A stretch of DNA of 64,000 bases from Paraconiothyrium sp. Pb-2020. Its lineage: Eukaryota; Ascomycota; Dothideomycetes; Pleosporales; Didymosphaeriaceae. Shown here piece by piece: positions 11,611 through 22,362 of the stretch. How positions within the stretch are numbered: the first letter of the stretch is position 1; each line of letters begins with the position of its first letter. Below the pieces are notes generated by a model. It worked only from the letters and a program-made list of their open reading frames with translations. It made no database searches and was not told the DNA's origin. Where the stretch lies: contig JAJUBI010000003.1 of the NCBI GenBank assembly GCA_022419385.1, positions 3,720,001 to 3,784,000 on the forward strand, written 5' to 3'. The position numbers and the translations under genes are program-made.

Positions 11611-12464
11611 ATGGCCGTCCGACGCGCCTCATCCGAGCTCCTCGCGCAGCGCTTCCTCCATTTGCGCATCAGTCCGCGCCCCCAAAACCTCTCCGAGAGC
11701 CGCGAAATCTACCGTGTGCTTCAGCGCTTCGGCGAAATCTCAAAGTACTACAACATGAATGTACGTCCTACCCTCGTGACCCTGTCACACAAAAACATTC
11801 GCGGGGAATAGGAAGAATTAATTTAGTGTTATAGTTCGAGTACCACTCCCCCGCACCAAACTCAGCATTGCTGATCTACCGCGACTCTACCTCCGCACAA
11901 GCCGCCCTCGACGCCTCCCCCATCCGCTTCTCCCTCGAGCGCACGCAGCACGAACCCAAAACCGCACAAGACACAGACGACTACGCCATCTCTGACTCCT
12001 TCGACCGAGATGAAGATCCCTCCACGCTTCCCCAGGAAACAACACCCGGCATAGACGAAATCATGGCACCCTCAGGCCTCCTCACGCGGACGTCCCCAAC
12101 ACCTAAGGGTGCCGCAGAAGTAGAAAAAGACCCACCACTCCCTTTCGCACCCCCGCAGAAGCAGGCTAAGACGGTGTCAAGATGGTTCCAAGTCACCGTC
12201 GACCGATCGCGCGCCGTCCACCAGGATTACATCGAACGGCAGCCGTACTGGAAACAATATGAGCCGATGAAATCAATAGCACAGTTGGACTTGGCGAGGA
12301 AAGTACCGCACGCTGGGTTGAGCGACGTGAGCAAGCGGCCACCGCATGCGTACCGCACGCCGAATCATGTGCTAAAGATTATGAATGCGCACTTGGCCAA
12401 GGGGCAGGAGAGTTTGGTGGGGATGTGGGAGGCGGGAAAACGAGAAGGGGAAGAAAGACGGTGA
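11611..12464 (+). CDS. RRM-like domain protein, possibly mitochondrial
   Basis: Exons 11611-11760 and 11835-12464 give 259 residues. The 74-nt intron has GTACGT and TTATAG and sits at phase 0 between the Met-Asn and Phe-Glu-Tyr codons. The join restores a plausible RRM-like fold across about residues 12-75: a strand (RFLHLRIS), a helix (ESREIYRVLQRFG), a strand (EISKYY), then a second strand (SALLIYRD) and helix (SAQAALDA). The basic N-terminus (MAVRRASSELLAQRF) could be a mitochondrial targeting sequence. The C-terminal half contains a Trp/Tyr-rich patch (YIERQPYWKQY) and no other known domain. Start context CTCACCATGG is good. The RRM call is from pattern, not from a database match. Confidence 0.75.
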
Positions 12465-13095
12465 AGAATGCTTAGCGAAGAGAAGAATAGTTTGGACCAT
12501 ATCGCGGCCATGTTGAGGCCGCCTGACATGGAGCGCGTACGACAGCCGCGATTCATGCAAGGTCAAGACGCCTACAGGATATTATCCATGGTCCCCACCA
12601 CGCTGCGTGCGATATAGCACGCGCAGAGAGCGCTTTCTTGGGCGTCTGACCATGGAGTCAAGCTGCAGGAGGACTTGCTTGAAGTCCATGAATCCGGCCG
12701 CGCAGAGGGCGCAGAACGCAGAACCAAGGCATTTGGTTGGATGGGGAAGGGGTTCGTGACCAAGATATCCCAACGGGATGACGCGGAATCAATTACGCAG
12801 CGTACTCTGCATAGGTCAGGATATGAAGAATGAAGAGACCATCGGATGTCGTTCATCTGCGCAAGCGTGTACTAGATATGCCGCAATTTCATTGCTTATC
12901 GGTCATGTCACAATCCCGCCCTATGCTTTCCGTACCATCGCGCCAACAAAAGAAAGGGGGTATATACATAATGCCGAACGTGCCGCCAAGTCCAAGGAAA
13001 CAGGGTGTTTTAATGCGAACGCCAATTTTGAAATGCTCCCCATGCATCAAAGCGAACATGAAGCCCCCATGAGGCCAACAAAAAGAGAAAGGAAG
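12465..13095. other. convergent 3' region
   Basis: About 0.6 kb between two genes whose 3' ends face each other. It should contain both polyadenylation regions. No supported gene. Confidence 0.5.
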
Positions 13096-16000
13096 CTAGT
13101 CCTCGTCGCTATCGCCCAGATCAATGACTTCCGTAAATTGCGGCGCTGGTGTCTTGTGCTGCCCGGGAGTCTTCTGCCCACTCAACTCAGCAGGCGTATC
13201 GTCATCATGATCAGCCACACCCTCCACAACCTCTGCCTTTGCTTTCCAGGAGCCGTCCTCACTCAAAATGATAGCCCGCGTCTTCAGTAACCCTTGCTTT
13301 TCCAGTTCGCTGCGAACTTCTTGCATAAAGCCGTCGACGATAAGTAGATGTGGCCTAGCATCGCCGTTGCAGATAGGACATTTCCATCTGTCCGGTACGG
13401 TAGAGTCGGCATTTCGATTACGCGTATCCAGGAAAGTCTCCAGGTCAAAACAGTCAAAATGATCACAGGCTTTGCTGCGAACGGGAATATTACAGATCTC
13501 CGACCGGCTGAAAGGGTCGAACAGATTTATGTTGAGAGTGCTGTTCACGACGGAAATTTCATCGTCGACAGTGGTACCGGCGAGCTTGTCCTTGATGCGC
13601 TGCTTGATCAATGCCGATGAGACGTGCTTGTTCGTAAGAATCTCATCCATCAAGACTGTGTGAGGCTTGACACCAAGAATCTCGATGGCGAGAAGATAAT
13701 TGCGGAATTGCTCGTTTTCGGGCGCTCGCACGAGGCCAATCTCCAGAATATTAACACCTTCTTTAACCAGCGAAGTGAGCTCGATCGGTAGGTCTTTCCC
13801 ATGATGTAATTTCTTGCGCTGCTCCAAAGGCTGTTTGTTGAGCTCAAAGTAGCTGTATGGGATCCACGAGGTGTCGCTGGTTGCCCACTCGTGCTCATTG
13901 AATCCCCGAGCAACATCCCACTTCACACAACGGAGACGAAGCATTAGGCTGTTCTCGTCCACTATTCGAACCGGTGGGCTTCCCGCTACATCTGCTACAT
14001 TTTCTGGAATCCTTGCCATCTGCTCTGGCGACAATGTGAAAGTCCATCTCTCAACCTTGTTGCGTGCATCTGCAGGACGTTTAGGCATCCCTATGAACGA
14101 ATGCGCGTATAGGTACAGACGTTCTCCTGTTTTTGAGTGCAGGTTTGGGCTTCTAAGGTGGGCCTGGTGGAGTCCAAAACGGGCAGGATTGGGCTGATTC
14201 TGCTGAGGCTGATAATGGCCAGGAGGTGGGAGAAATTGCCGTTCCGGCACGGGCCGTACTAGAGGGTGAGGCTGAGGGCGAGGCTGTTGCACCGCGAGTC
14301 GCGGTCGTCCTCGCGGCCGTCCCCGGCCTTGCTGTATTGCAGCTTGAGCCGACTGAGGAGGCAGCCTCGGATCGGGATACACAAGTCCTTGTGCTAGAGA
14401 AGATTGACCATTGTGTCCCGATGGCATACGCGGTGTTTGCTGTTGGCGCGGGGGTCTTATTTGAGCGTATTGGCTCGCCAGAACCGGTACCTGATGCCCT
14501 GGCTGCATACGCTGTAGAGCCTCTCGTGCTAAAGGAACGTACGTCGAGCGTAGGCCTCTGAAAATGGCGACCCAAGACCGCATTTCTAGGTCTCGTTCGC
14601 GATCCAAGTCAAATCCCTGGTGCTGGCGGCTTTTAAATGCCTCCTGCGTCGTTGAAAAGCATTGCAGCGTTTCGTTTTCGTAATTGATGAGAATGTCTCC
14701 AAGGGGAAGCCCGGCTCTGAACCACAAGCGTCTGACCGAGGCCGTGAATACTATCGACTGAAGTTGTCTCGATCTGATGCCAAGATCGAACACCAGCTCA
14801 TGCATCGTGGGTGGGAGATCTCGTTCATCACATTGTTTCTTCAATGCAAAATAATTTGCTGACCGCCTCATCAAGTTATAGAAGTTTTCGACATCGATGC
14901 GGTACTGTGGCGGGTCGTTCAGAGCCCATTCAGGCAGTGGCAGGGGAAATTGAACAAAGAAGGCTTTCGTGCCGGATTGCAAGCCGGTATTCGAGTCAAG
15001 AACTTCGCTCAGGAATTGCTCAGTCCTGGCCGCGTGTGAGCTTTTCCTAATGCTACTAGGCAATGCTGCCGGGTTGAGCGTCAGTAGGCAATAGAAGAGA
15101 TGCGTCATCAGATACTCCCAGTCCATTCGCTTCGCTGCCAGCTCTAGGGCTGTGAGACGTTTGCGATCAGAAGACTCTTGCTGGAGGTCGTTTTGAGATT
15201 TGAAGTGTTCTATCGCTTGTAGACTGTGCGCTAGCAAGTTCCTCTGCCCTTGTGGCCCTGCTGGCGGGGCCACATTGATCGCTTGGGCATTTTGACCCGG
15301 AAGGGGTGATTGGCACGGGAGACCGAGTGGGCTTGGAACAGATTGGATTGGGCCACTCTGTGTTTGGGTTCGTGTCTGGCTTGGAATGCGCTGCGGCGGA
15401 GCAGGTTGGAGAGGTCTCTGGTATGGTGACTGAAATGGTGACTGACTGTTGCTCGGCTGTCTCGTGAAGGGGCTAAAGGGCTGATTGACCATTGGACTCG
15501 CGCTCTCTAACGGACCTGCCGAGACGCGCCGGCTCAAGTCCTGGTAATCGACATTGATGCTGTTGGTTCTCAATGGCGGCGGGACTGGCCGCCCGTGGGT
15601 GGAGAGAGAAGGGCGCGTTCGTTTGTTCGCCAACATTGGGCTTGTCCCCGCCGCTGGTCTCTTGGGTGCTGCGGCAGCTGCTTGTCGCGCGCCTTCGAGG
15701 AAACGCTCTTCGTGTGATATGTTTCGAACAAGGGGATCACCGGTGACTGGAACAAAGCTCCCCGATGCTCCATTATTGAGGGTTTGTCGCCCATGACCTG
15801 GAGCAGGCGGCGCATAATAATCTATATTGGCCTCCTCGCTAGGAGAAGGGGATGGCAGAACCGCCGTAGGCGAAATTATAGGACGGCCATTGGATGGATG
15901 TGACACGACGTTGGCAAGTTGCGGAGAGGTCGAGTTCGATGCTGGCTGCTCACGGGCAGGTACTCCGGCGGGCGCCTGCTGTACTGGTTCGTATCGTTCC

Positions 16001-16200
16001 GGATATTGCCGAGGTCTGCCACGTTTCTTAGGCGGAGCGTCTGTTGGTGGGTGCGAAGAGACGGCGGACGGCTGCCCTGGGGCCATCCAGCTCTTTTGTC
16101 TCCCACCCAGGTTGCCCAGCGCATAGCTCAGAGTAACGCGGGTGGCGACGTCCTCGCCCGCTGCTGGCGGAGCACCTGCAGCTCGCCCTCCACGGGGCAT
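13096..16200 (-). CDS. SP-RING (MIZ) zinc finger protein, probable SUMO E3 ligase
   Basis: A single 1034-residue exon. Residues 1-350 are Pro/Gln/Ser-rich and disordered, with an AT-hook (RGRPRQ, about 60-65). A helical region follows (about 330-570), then a second Pro/Gln-rich stretch with a tandem AT-hook-like GRGRPRGRPR near 620. A folded region (about 700-900) sits where PIAS/Siz proteins carry a PINIT-type domain. The SP-RING is at about 903-945: CNIP, then CDHFDC, then WKCPIC, giving the C..C.H..C..CP.C ligand pattern. The extreme C-terminus is VIDLGDSDED, a textbook SUMO-interacting motif (hydrophobic core followed by acids). SP-RING plus SIM is the standard layout of SUMO ligases, so a nuclear DNA-associated SUMO ligase is the best reading. 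No SAP domain was recognised. Confidence 0.88.
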   Translation of the reverse strand: MPRGGRAAGAPPAAGEDVATRVTLSYALGNLGGRQKSWMAPGQPSAVSSHPPTDAPPKKRGRPRQYPERYEPVQQAPAGVPAREQPASNSTSPQLANVVSHPSNGRPIISPTAVLPSPSPSEEANIDYYAPPAPGHGRQTLNNGASGSFVPVTGDPLVRNISHEERFLEGARQAAAAAPKRPAAGTSPMLANKRTRPSLSTHGRPVPPPLRTNSINVDYQDLSRRVSAGPLESASPMVNQPFSPFTRQPSNSQSPFQSPYQRPLQPAPPQRIPSQTRTQTQSGPIQSVPSPLGLPCQSPLPGQNAQAINVAPPAGPQGQRNLLAHSLQAIEHFKSQNDLQQESSDRKRLTALELAAKRMDWEYLMTHLFYCLLTLNPAALPSSIRKSSHAARTEQFLSEVLDSNTGLQSGTKAFFVQFPLPLPEWALNDPPQYRIDVENFYNLMRRSANYFALKKQCDERDLPPTMHELVFDLGIRSRQLQSIVFTASVRRLWFRAGLPLGDILINYENETLQCFSTTQEAFKSRQHQGFDLDRERDLEMRSWVAIFRGLRSTYVPLAREALQRMQPGHQVPVLASQYAQIRPPRQQQTPRMPSGHNGQSSLAQGLVYPDPRLPPQSAQAAIQQGRGRPRGRPRLAVQQPRPQPHPLVRPVPERQFLPPPGHYQPQQNQPNPARFGLHQAHLRSPNLHSKTGERLYLYAHSFIGMPKRPADARNKVERWTFTLSPEQMARIPENVADVAGSPPVRIVDENSLMLRLRCVKWDVARGFNEHEWATSDTSWIPYSYFELNKQPLEQRKKLHHGKDLPIELTSLVKEGVNILEIGLVRAPENEQFRNYLLAIEILGVKPHTVLMDEILTNKHVSSALIKQRIKDKLAGTTVDDEISVVNSTLNINLFDPFSRSEICNIPVRSKACDHFDCFDLETFLDTRNRNADSTVPDRWKCPICNGDARPHLLIVDGFMQEVRSELEKQGLLKTRAIILSEDGSWKAKAEVVEGVADHDDDTPAELSGQKTPGQHKTPAPQFTEVIDLGDSDED

Positions 16201-17149
16201 GTCCGGATCACAGCAGGCGGAGCGGTTTCGCCCTGGGAGGTTTGGAGTGATATGGCCGTGACCAGGCGCCGTCGACCAGTGACCGCAGAGGTGGTGTCTC
16301 GGACGAGATCATGCTTGAAGGTCTCGAGCAGGCGACGATGCTTAGAACATTGCCTGGCGGTGGTTGCGGTCGTGGAAGCTGCGATGCGGAGGCGTGGCGG
16401 GTGAAAGACTGGGGGCGCAGAAGGCGCGCGACAACAGTGTGGGGGGCAGTTGCGCTGAGAAGTCGAGGTGTCGCTTCCGCGGGTGCGGTTGCACATGCCA
16501 AGCGACGAGGACGGGATTCAGCGCGTCTGGCCCCGAAGGCTCCTGGCTCCCCAAGCCCATCCCAGCGCCTCACAGACCACTCACCCACGGCAGCCCGCCC
16601 GCAAGTGCCCCAAGTGCGCGCGCAAGCAGAGCCGCCTGTCGCAGTCCTCGGCACCCGCGTGCGTAGGATCGCTCCGCTGGCAGCAGTGGGATCGATGCCG
16701 GCAATTTGGCCGTTTGCGACGCCTGTCACGCATGCCGGAGCGGCTCTGGCTCGCATTTGCGTCGCCTAATTAATGGGCGACTTGCAGGGAGCACAACCAG
16801 TCCTCGCCCAACAGCACGCTATTCTCTTCCTGCAGCCCGCAGCCCCCTCAATCAACGCCACGATCCCGCACCCATCGCCAGCACCTTCACCACAAAGAAG
16901 AGCCGTCTGTCTTTGCGCCCTCGCCCTCTATACTTAGCCCGCCGCGCTTCGCCTGCTTCGCGCTGCCTCCTATCTCGTCCGACCCGACGGCTTTGGCCGT
17001 AGCCCTCAAACGGCCGCCACGTCTGGACCTGCCGCTGCGCCAACCTCTTGTGGATGCATCATGGTCAACATTCACCACGGCCCACGGTGAACGTCGCGTC
17101 TCCTTAGTGCTCCATCCTTCTCACACGGTCCTGTCTCTTGAGAGCCACC
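16201..17149. promoter_or_regulatory. bidirectional promoter region
   Basis: About 950 bases of GC-rich sequence between the divergent SP-RING and SH3-SAM-PH genes. Open frames here in all phases reflect base composition. Pyrimidine-rich stretches lie just upstream of each start. No individual factor site is claimed. Confidence 0.45.
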
Positions 17150-20100
17150 ATGGCCGCCAGGTCACACACCGAAAATGTCCGTCCGGGCGATCTGCTCCTC
17201 GTCGTGCGTAAGTACTGCACTCCGTCCTCGCAAAGTGGTTCGGACAACGTGCTGACTGTTGATGCAGATGAATTCCAGGCTCGGAGCCCCGACGAGCTCA
17301 GCCTGGCTCGCGGCGACCGTGTCGAGCTGATTGAACGCGACGACGACTTCGGCGATGGGTGGTTCTTGGGAAAGAACACCGAGACGAACGATAGCGGCCT
17401 CTTCCCCGAAGGTACGTGCAAATGACTCTGAGACCTTGTGGCTCATCAGCTGCATGCAGGCTCTAGAGAAGGCCTCACTAACCTTCGTACAGTCTACACA
17501 CGCCCTGCTCCGAAGCCAACCATTACTTCCACGCTACATCAGCGCGCCCCTTCGCAGCCTGTAGCGCAATCTGCTCAGCATGCCTTACAACCTGTCGACG
17601 TGGATGCTGCGCCCACGTCTGCCCCGCTACCGTTGACCGACCCGAACGAAGCTGCCCCTTACGAACCGGCTCCCAGCACGCAACCTCTCCAGATCCCCCC
17701 CACCAATGCTACGACGCAGGCGGCAGCCGCCAATAGATCGTCATTGTCTGCGCAGCCGCGGAGCATTGGGCAGACATTGAGTGGCGAAGTCCCGCGCGAG
17801 GAAGAAACCACCATATCAAGTCCGGTCATGCACGAGACACTCAGCGTCATCGATGAGCACATTACGGATATGAGCACCCCGCGTCATAGTGCTACTGGAA
17901 AGGAGCTGAGACCCATGCCCTCAAACGATTCTGGAAGCGAGTACAGCAGTCACCACAGACTGTCCTATATCAACGGCCAAGAAACTGAGGAGGAGGAGCA
18001 TAACTTGCACACAGAGCAAGAAGTTAGCAACTGGTCCCCGGCGCGCGTTGCAGAATACCTGGAAGACGTGGGCGTGGAGAGGAAGCACTGCGACATCTTC
18101 AAAGAGCAAGAAATCAACGGTGAGGCACTCCTAGGAATGGATCAGGCTACCATCTTCTTGAAAGAGTTTGAATTAGGCCCAGTTGGACCGCGACTGAGAA
18201 CGTGGGTGAAGATCAAGGCACTGCAGCAAGAAGTGAAAAATGCAAAGGATGCTGCCAAAGCCATGGCGACATTTGACGGCCCTGAAGAGTCCGCTCTTGA
18301 TCCTGCTGCTCGAGCCCGCGCAACGTCGATGAGTGCAGTACCTTTGCCCCGGATTCCCAGTCTGAGAGATGGGCAGTTTATGAAGAGCATGCAAGGGAAG
18401 CAGCCGCTTCCTAGAGCTCACTCGACTGCAGGCCATTCTACATTACCCCTAGTGGAGGCAACTTCACCTCTAACGCAATTTACCCCATCATCACCCACGC
18501 CTGGCACACCTACGCGCCCTTCTGCTGCTTCAGTCCGAAGCTTAAACCATAACCGGAGGCACTCTTCAATCGACTCAACCATGAACATGCCCACACCTAC
18601 TTCTGCGGGAGGCATGAAGCTGCCATCCGTTGCATCGGGATCCCACAAGAAGACTCCTTCATTCGACCGGAGCTGGGTGATGGGCTCCCCACAGTCTGAC
18701 AGCAGAAGACCATCCTCCTCACATTACGGAGCCCCGACTAGTCCAGATGAAAATGGATTCAGCCGCCGCGAATCTGGCATAAGCCAAATGACAGCAAATG
18801 ATCTAGACCGAGGATATTTCTCTGGGGGCGAGGTCGATAATCGCAAAGCACGCAATGTACTCCGTAAGAGGGAGAGCCCAAGCCACTCTCGCAACCCTAG
18901 TTTCAGAACCGAAGATGGTCGTCGCGCTACGTACAACCGGCGGCATAGCAGGATCGGCAGTGCGGATTCCGCGACTGGGGGAGCCAGCTCTGTGTCGGCG
19001 GCCGCCAAGGCTTACTTCGGTTCCAGCATCAAGAGCCATCGCAGCTCGAGCAATTTCGATTTCGTGCGTCCGCTGAAGCCCATGAACGATGGTCCTCCTA
19101 CGGTGACCAAACTACCGGATTACGATTCCCCGAGCATCGACGCTATCGCGAGCTCTCCTCGCATACCTGGGAGTGAGGCATCGTCGCAAGGACGTGCATC
19201 GCCTTCTCCGGCAGCCCCAACTCAGTCGCATTCATTCTTCTCGAAGAAATCGAGAGGCATTGGTCTGCGTGCTATATCCGACGCCGTCACAGGATCAGAA
19301 AGAGCAAATGTCAGCTCTGGAGACATCACTGCTTCTCCAATCAAGGAATCTCCCCTACAATCACCTGCTCGAACAGGCTCAAGCACGCCTTCTGGAACAT
19401 CGAATTCGTTGGAAATTCCTGATCTGAACAAGCGATCGACGGGCATGTCAGTAAGTAGTAAAGATGGCAGGAAGAAGAACAAGAAGCACAGCACGAGCGC
19501 CTACCTTCGAGGTCGCCAACAAATCACTCCTCAAGAAGCCATGGAGGGTTGCGATTACAGCGGTTGGATGAAGAAGAAGTCATCGAGCTTGATGACCACG
19601 TGGAAGACACGTTTATTTGTCCTTCGTGGCCGACGCCTTTCCTACTTCTACACGGAGAATGACACGGAAGAGAAGGGATTGATTGATATCTCATCACACC
19701 GGGTGCTTCCGGCCAACAACGAACGAATTACAGGATTCCATGCAACCATTACTCGGGCGGCGTCGTCACCATCGTCTCCGCAGAATGCCACCATTCCTAC
19801 CGCTGCCTCTTCCGCTCCCAGTAATGGCATCGAAGAAGATATGGCCGGTATGTTCATATTCAAGCTTGTACCTCCACGTGCAGGTCTGCAGAGAGGTGTA
19901 CAATTCACCAAACCGATTGTCCATTACTTTGCCGTCGACAGCATCCAGGTCGGCCGCCTGTGGATGGCTGCACTGATGAAGGCTACTATCGATAGGGACG
20001 ATAGCCTCTCTATCACGACGACCTACCAACAAAAGACGATATCGCTTGAGAAAGCTCGGGCTATGCGTCAACGACCTCCAGCTCTCATGGACGATGATGA

Positions 20101-20371
20101 CGCTGAGAATGCATCCCTCGACATCGACAGCAAACAGAGCACGAAGGAAAGCATTCAGGAAAGTGTCATACACGAGGAAGACGAGAAGCAAGGTCTTGCC
20201 ATCTCAGGACTCGATGACGCGAAAGCTCTCCTAGATTATGCTGAAAACGGCGCTGATCCGGAACCACAGCCCCCGCCAAAGTCCCCGCCAACTGTCGACT
20301 CCCCACCATCACTGGAGGCTGAACACAAGCCGAAAACGAGCTTCACGCCCGGTCTAATATCTATTAGTTGA
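17150..20371 (+). CDS. BOI1/BOI2-type SH3-SAM-PH cell polarity protein
   Basis: Exons 17150-17207, 17268-17411 and 17493-20371 encode 1026 residues. Intron 1 has GTAAGT, CTGAC and GCAG; intron 2 has GTACGT, CTAAC and ACAG; phases match. The SH3 domain (about residues 14-69; ARSPDELSLARGD and DDGFGDGW-type core) is split by both introns and would be missed if only the long third exon were read. A SAM domain lies at about 247-313 (WSPARVAEYLEDVGV). A long Ser/Pro-rich, probably phosphorylated linker follows, and a PH domain is at about 753-900 (GWMKKK, WKTRLFVLRG, closing Trp in GRLWMAAL). This order is that of yeast Boi1/Boi2 and fission yeast Pob1, cortical adaptors that link Cdc42/Bem1 and the exocyst to exocytosis at growth sites. 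A role in hyphal tip growth is expected. Start context CCACCATGG. Confidence 0.93.
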
Positions 20372-20967
20372 GGCCTGCAACCACCAACATTATATTCTTC
20401 CAGTTGTCTCTTTCGACCGTATATTTTTATCACTACGTAATTCAGTACAGCTTCAAGATGCGAGACCGACTCAAATGGCCAGTCGCAGGCTATATTGGGG
20501 TTTAGGCAGAAGAGCTGGGAATTCGGCGCTTTCATGGGTGAGGTCTTGGATGTTCATTGTCTATGTTTGGAAAGCCCCCGCATGACGATCTTGCACGCTG
20601 AACGACGATGGCTCTAGATATTTTGTTTTCATGTCCTTGTTCTTAATACTTATACCATCTACAAACTTAATGCGAGAAGAAGAGAGGCGCGATGGCGCGA
20701 ATGTAATTGTATGTATGCATCTTCACCACGGTGCCTGGTCAAACCAACGTGCTACAAAAACATCCTTCCTTATGACTCTGACGGGCAGATCCCGACGACC
20801 TGGACATTGTGGAACTCACGCAAATCTGCAAGGGAGAATTCCCACCAGGACGGCCTCCGCTGGACCCCACTCCACGATACTTTCATCCCTGGGGGCGCAT
20901 CTCGTTTCATAAACAATATCCAGCGTCCTCGTATTCCTCATCGCCATTCATTTGACCGGACTTTGAG
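20372..20967. other. intergenic region
   Basis: About 0.6 kb holding the 3' end of the SH3-SAM-PH gene and the 5' flank of a small ORF. Nothing else is recognised. Confidence 0.5.
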
Positions 20968-21216
20968 ATGTCTTTCCGGGCCTCACACCAGCGCACTACA
21001 TCCGGCTCTACGATTCAGAATTTCAAAGTGCAATTCTTAGAGACATTCAGCACCGGCAGAAGGACCCGCACAATCCCCGCGAGGCAGCACATCAAGAAAG
21101 CGACAGTATTCTTCACGGTTGTCTACATCGCCTTCCTCCTCTATATTATTAACGCCAACTTCAACAGCGCATACGCTCGCTACCGCGTCAGAAGCAAGGA
21201 TAAGAAGGACGCATAG
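20968..21216 (+). CDS. small putative single-pass membrane protein
   Basis: An 82-residue frame with no intron. It has a polar Ser/Thr-rich N-terminus, then a basic stretch, one clear hydrophobic segment (FFTVVYIAFLLYII, about residues 47-60) and a very basic C-terminus (RYRVRSKDKKDA). The arrangement suits a tail-anchored or single-pass protein of an internal membrane. No family is recognised. The ATG context (TTTGAGATG) is ordinary. Two further small hydrophobic frames follow on the same strand. Confidence 0.45.
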   Translation: MSFRASHQRTTSGSTIQNFKVQFLETFSTGRRTRTIPARQHIKKATVFFTVVYIAFLLYIINANFNSAYARYRVRSKDKKDA

Positions 21217-21270
21217 TTCCACACCCCTTGCCCCACACACGCCAAGGCCAGGGATGTTCATTCCACTCCA

Positions 21271-21519
21271 GTGTTCCATTGGACTTTGAAACCAAGACAC
21301 AGAATCAGAATCAGAGCAGAGCAAGCCGCCATCAAAGAATCCTCTTCACTTCTGGCTGGCGCTGCGGGGTGTTTGGAAACATACCTTGTGCAATTTCATA
21401 GGACTAAAGGTCCTGAGCCTTTCCTTGTAGGATTGTCAATTACGGTCGTTGCATACCTTGCCGTAGGAACACTGTCTAGATTCAGCGAACGGGAGCTGGA
21501 GAGGAGATTAAGGAATTAA
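21271..21519 (+). CDS. possible small membrane protein
   Basis: An 82-residue frame, 54 bases after the preceding small ORF. A hydrophobic segment (FLVGLSITVVAYLAVGTL) is followed by a charged tail (SRFSERELERRLRN). The N-terminal 35 residues look less protein-like, so the true start may be an internal site or the frame may be a terminal exon. No family recognised. Could be spurious. Confidence 0.25.
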   Translation: MFHWTLKPRHRIRIRAEQAAIKESSSLLAGAAGCLETYLVQFHRTKGPEPFLVGLSITVVAYLAVGTLSRFSERELERRLRN

Positions 21520-21927
21520 GGCAAAGAGGAGAATAGGACAGGAATTGAGGGGTAGGGGAAAGGGAGAAACAGGTTGTTTGCGACTTGCCCTGGGGCGGAA
21601 CGATAATCCGACGGCGAAGAGGGGTGAGAGATAGGAGGCGGAGGCTGGTCAGGGGAAGAGTATCCCTTGCGAGGAGAGGCTCCCTGTCAGAATTGCGCCC
21701 TGCATGTACGCCATCGTGTGACACCACAAGCTCAAGGTCCTTATCCTGCCACCTCTCATCCGGCTTCGACGAGCAATTCTGAAAGGCTCCACCAGTCATG
21801 TGAGGCAACCCTCAAAATATACACCGCTCGAAAACTCACGCTCTTGATTAAGACGACGAGAAGCCGCCAGCAGATCGACACCCTTTATCACAACGAGAAG
21901 AAGCCGCCCACTAGTTGAGGACGCTAC

Positions 21928-22149
21928 ATGTCCTCGGAAGCACAAATTTGGGTGATTTCCGGCTTAGCTAGTGCTTCAGGAGTGATTTTCAGTGTGTTGA
22001 CTTGCTTGTTCATGAGCAATTCGAAGGCGACGTCATTCATCTTTGGCGTTGCTACTATCGTTTCCAACTGCCTGTTGGTGTGGGCGCTCTTTGCATTTGG
22101 GTTCAGTCTGGGTCGTTCTCAATCTTGTTCGACTGATTCGCAATATTAG
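21928..22149 (+). CDS. possible two-helix membrane protein
   Basis: A 73-residue frame made almost entirely of two hydrophobic segments (about residues 7-30 and 37-60) with small residues and a polar tail. It may be a genuine micro-protein or the 5' exon of a longer gene; I found no good donor site to extend it. Function unknown. Confidence 0.3.
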   Translation: MSSEAQIWVISGLASASGVIFSVLTCLFMSNSKATSFIFGVATIVSNCLLVWALFAFGFSLGRSQSCSTDSQY

Positions 22150-22362
22150 ACCACGCCAATTGACTGCGCCGCCGTTAAGAGAGGGCGACACTGGAAGCAA
22201 GTCTTGTGCCATAAAACCACCAAGACGAAAGACATTCAACGACAACCCTTTGCACAGTAGACGATCTGGATCAACCGGAAGGACCTAAGACCCCAGCTGC
22301 ACGAGAACGGATTAGAAAAGCTTCCACAATTACCTTCGTTCGAAAGAACAACCTAACCTAAG

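Noticed and set aside
12778..13290. 170-codon plus-strand frame overlapping the SP-RING gene end
   Set aside because: Its 3' half is antisense to the SP-RING coding region, and it has no domain.
17438..17492. ATG at 17438 as start of the SH3-SAM-PH gene
   Set aside because: This lies inside intron 2. Two upstream exons with matching phases restore a full SH3 domain.
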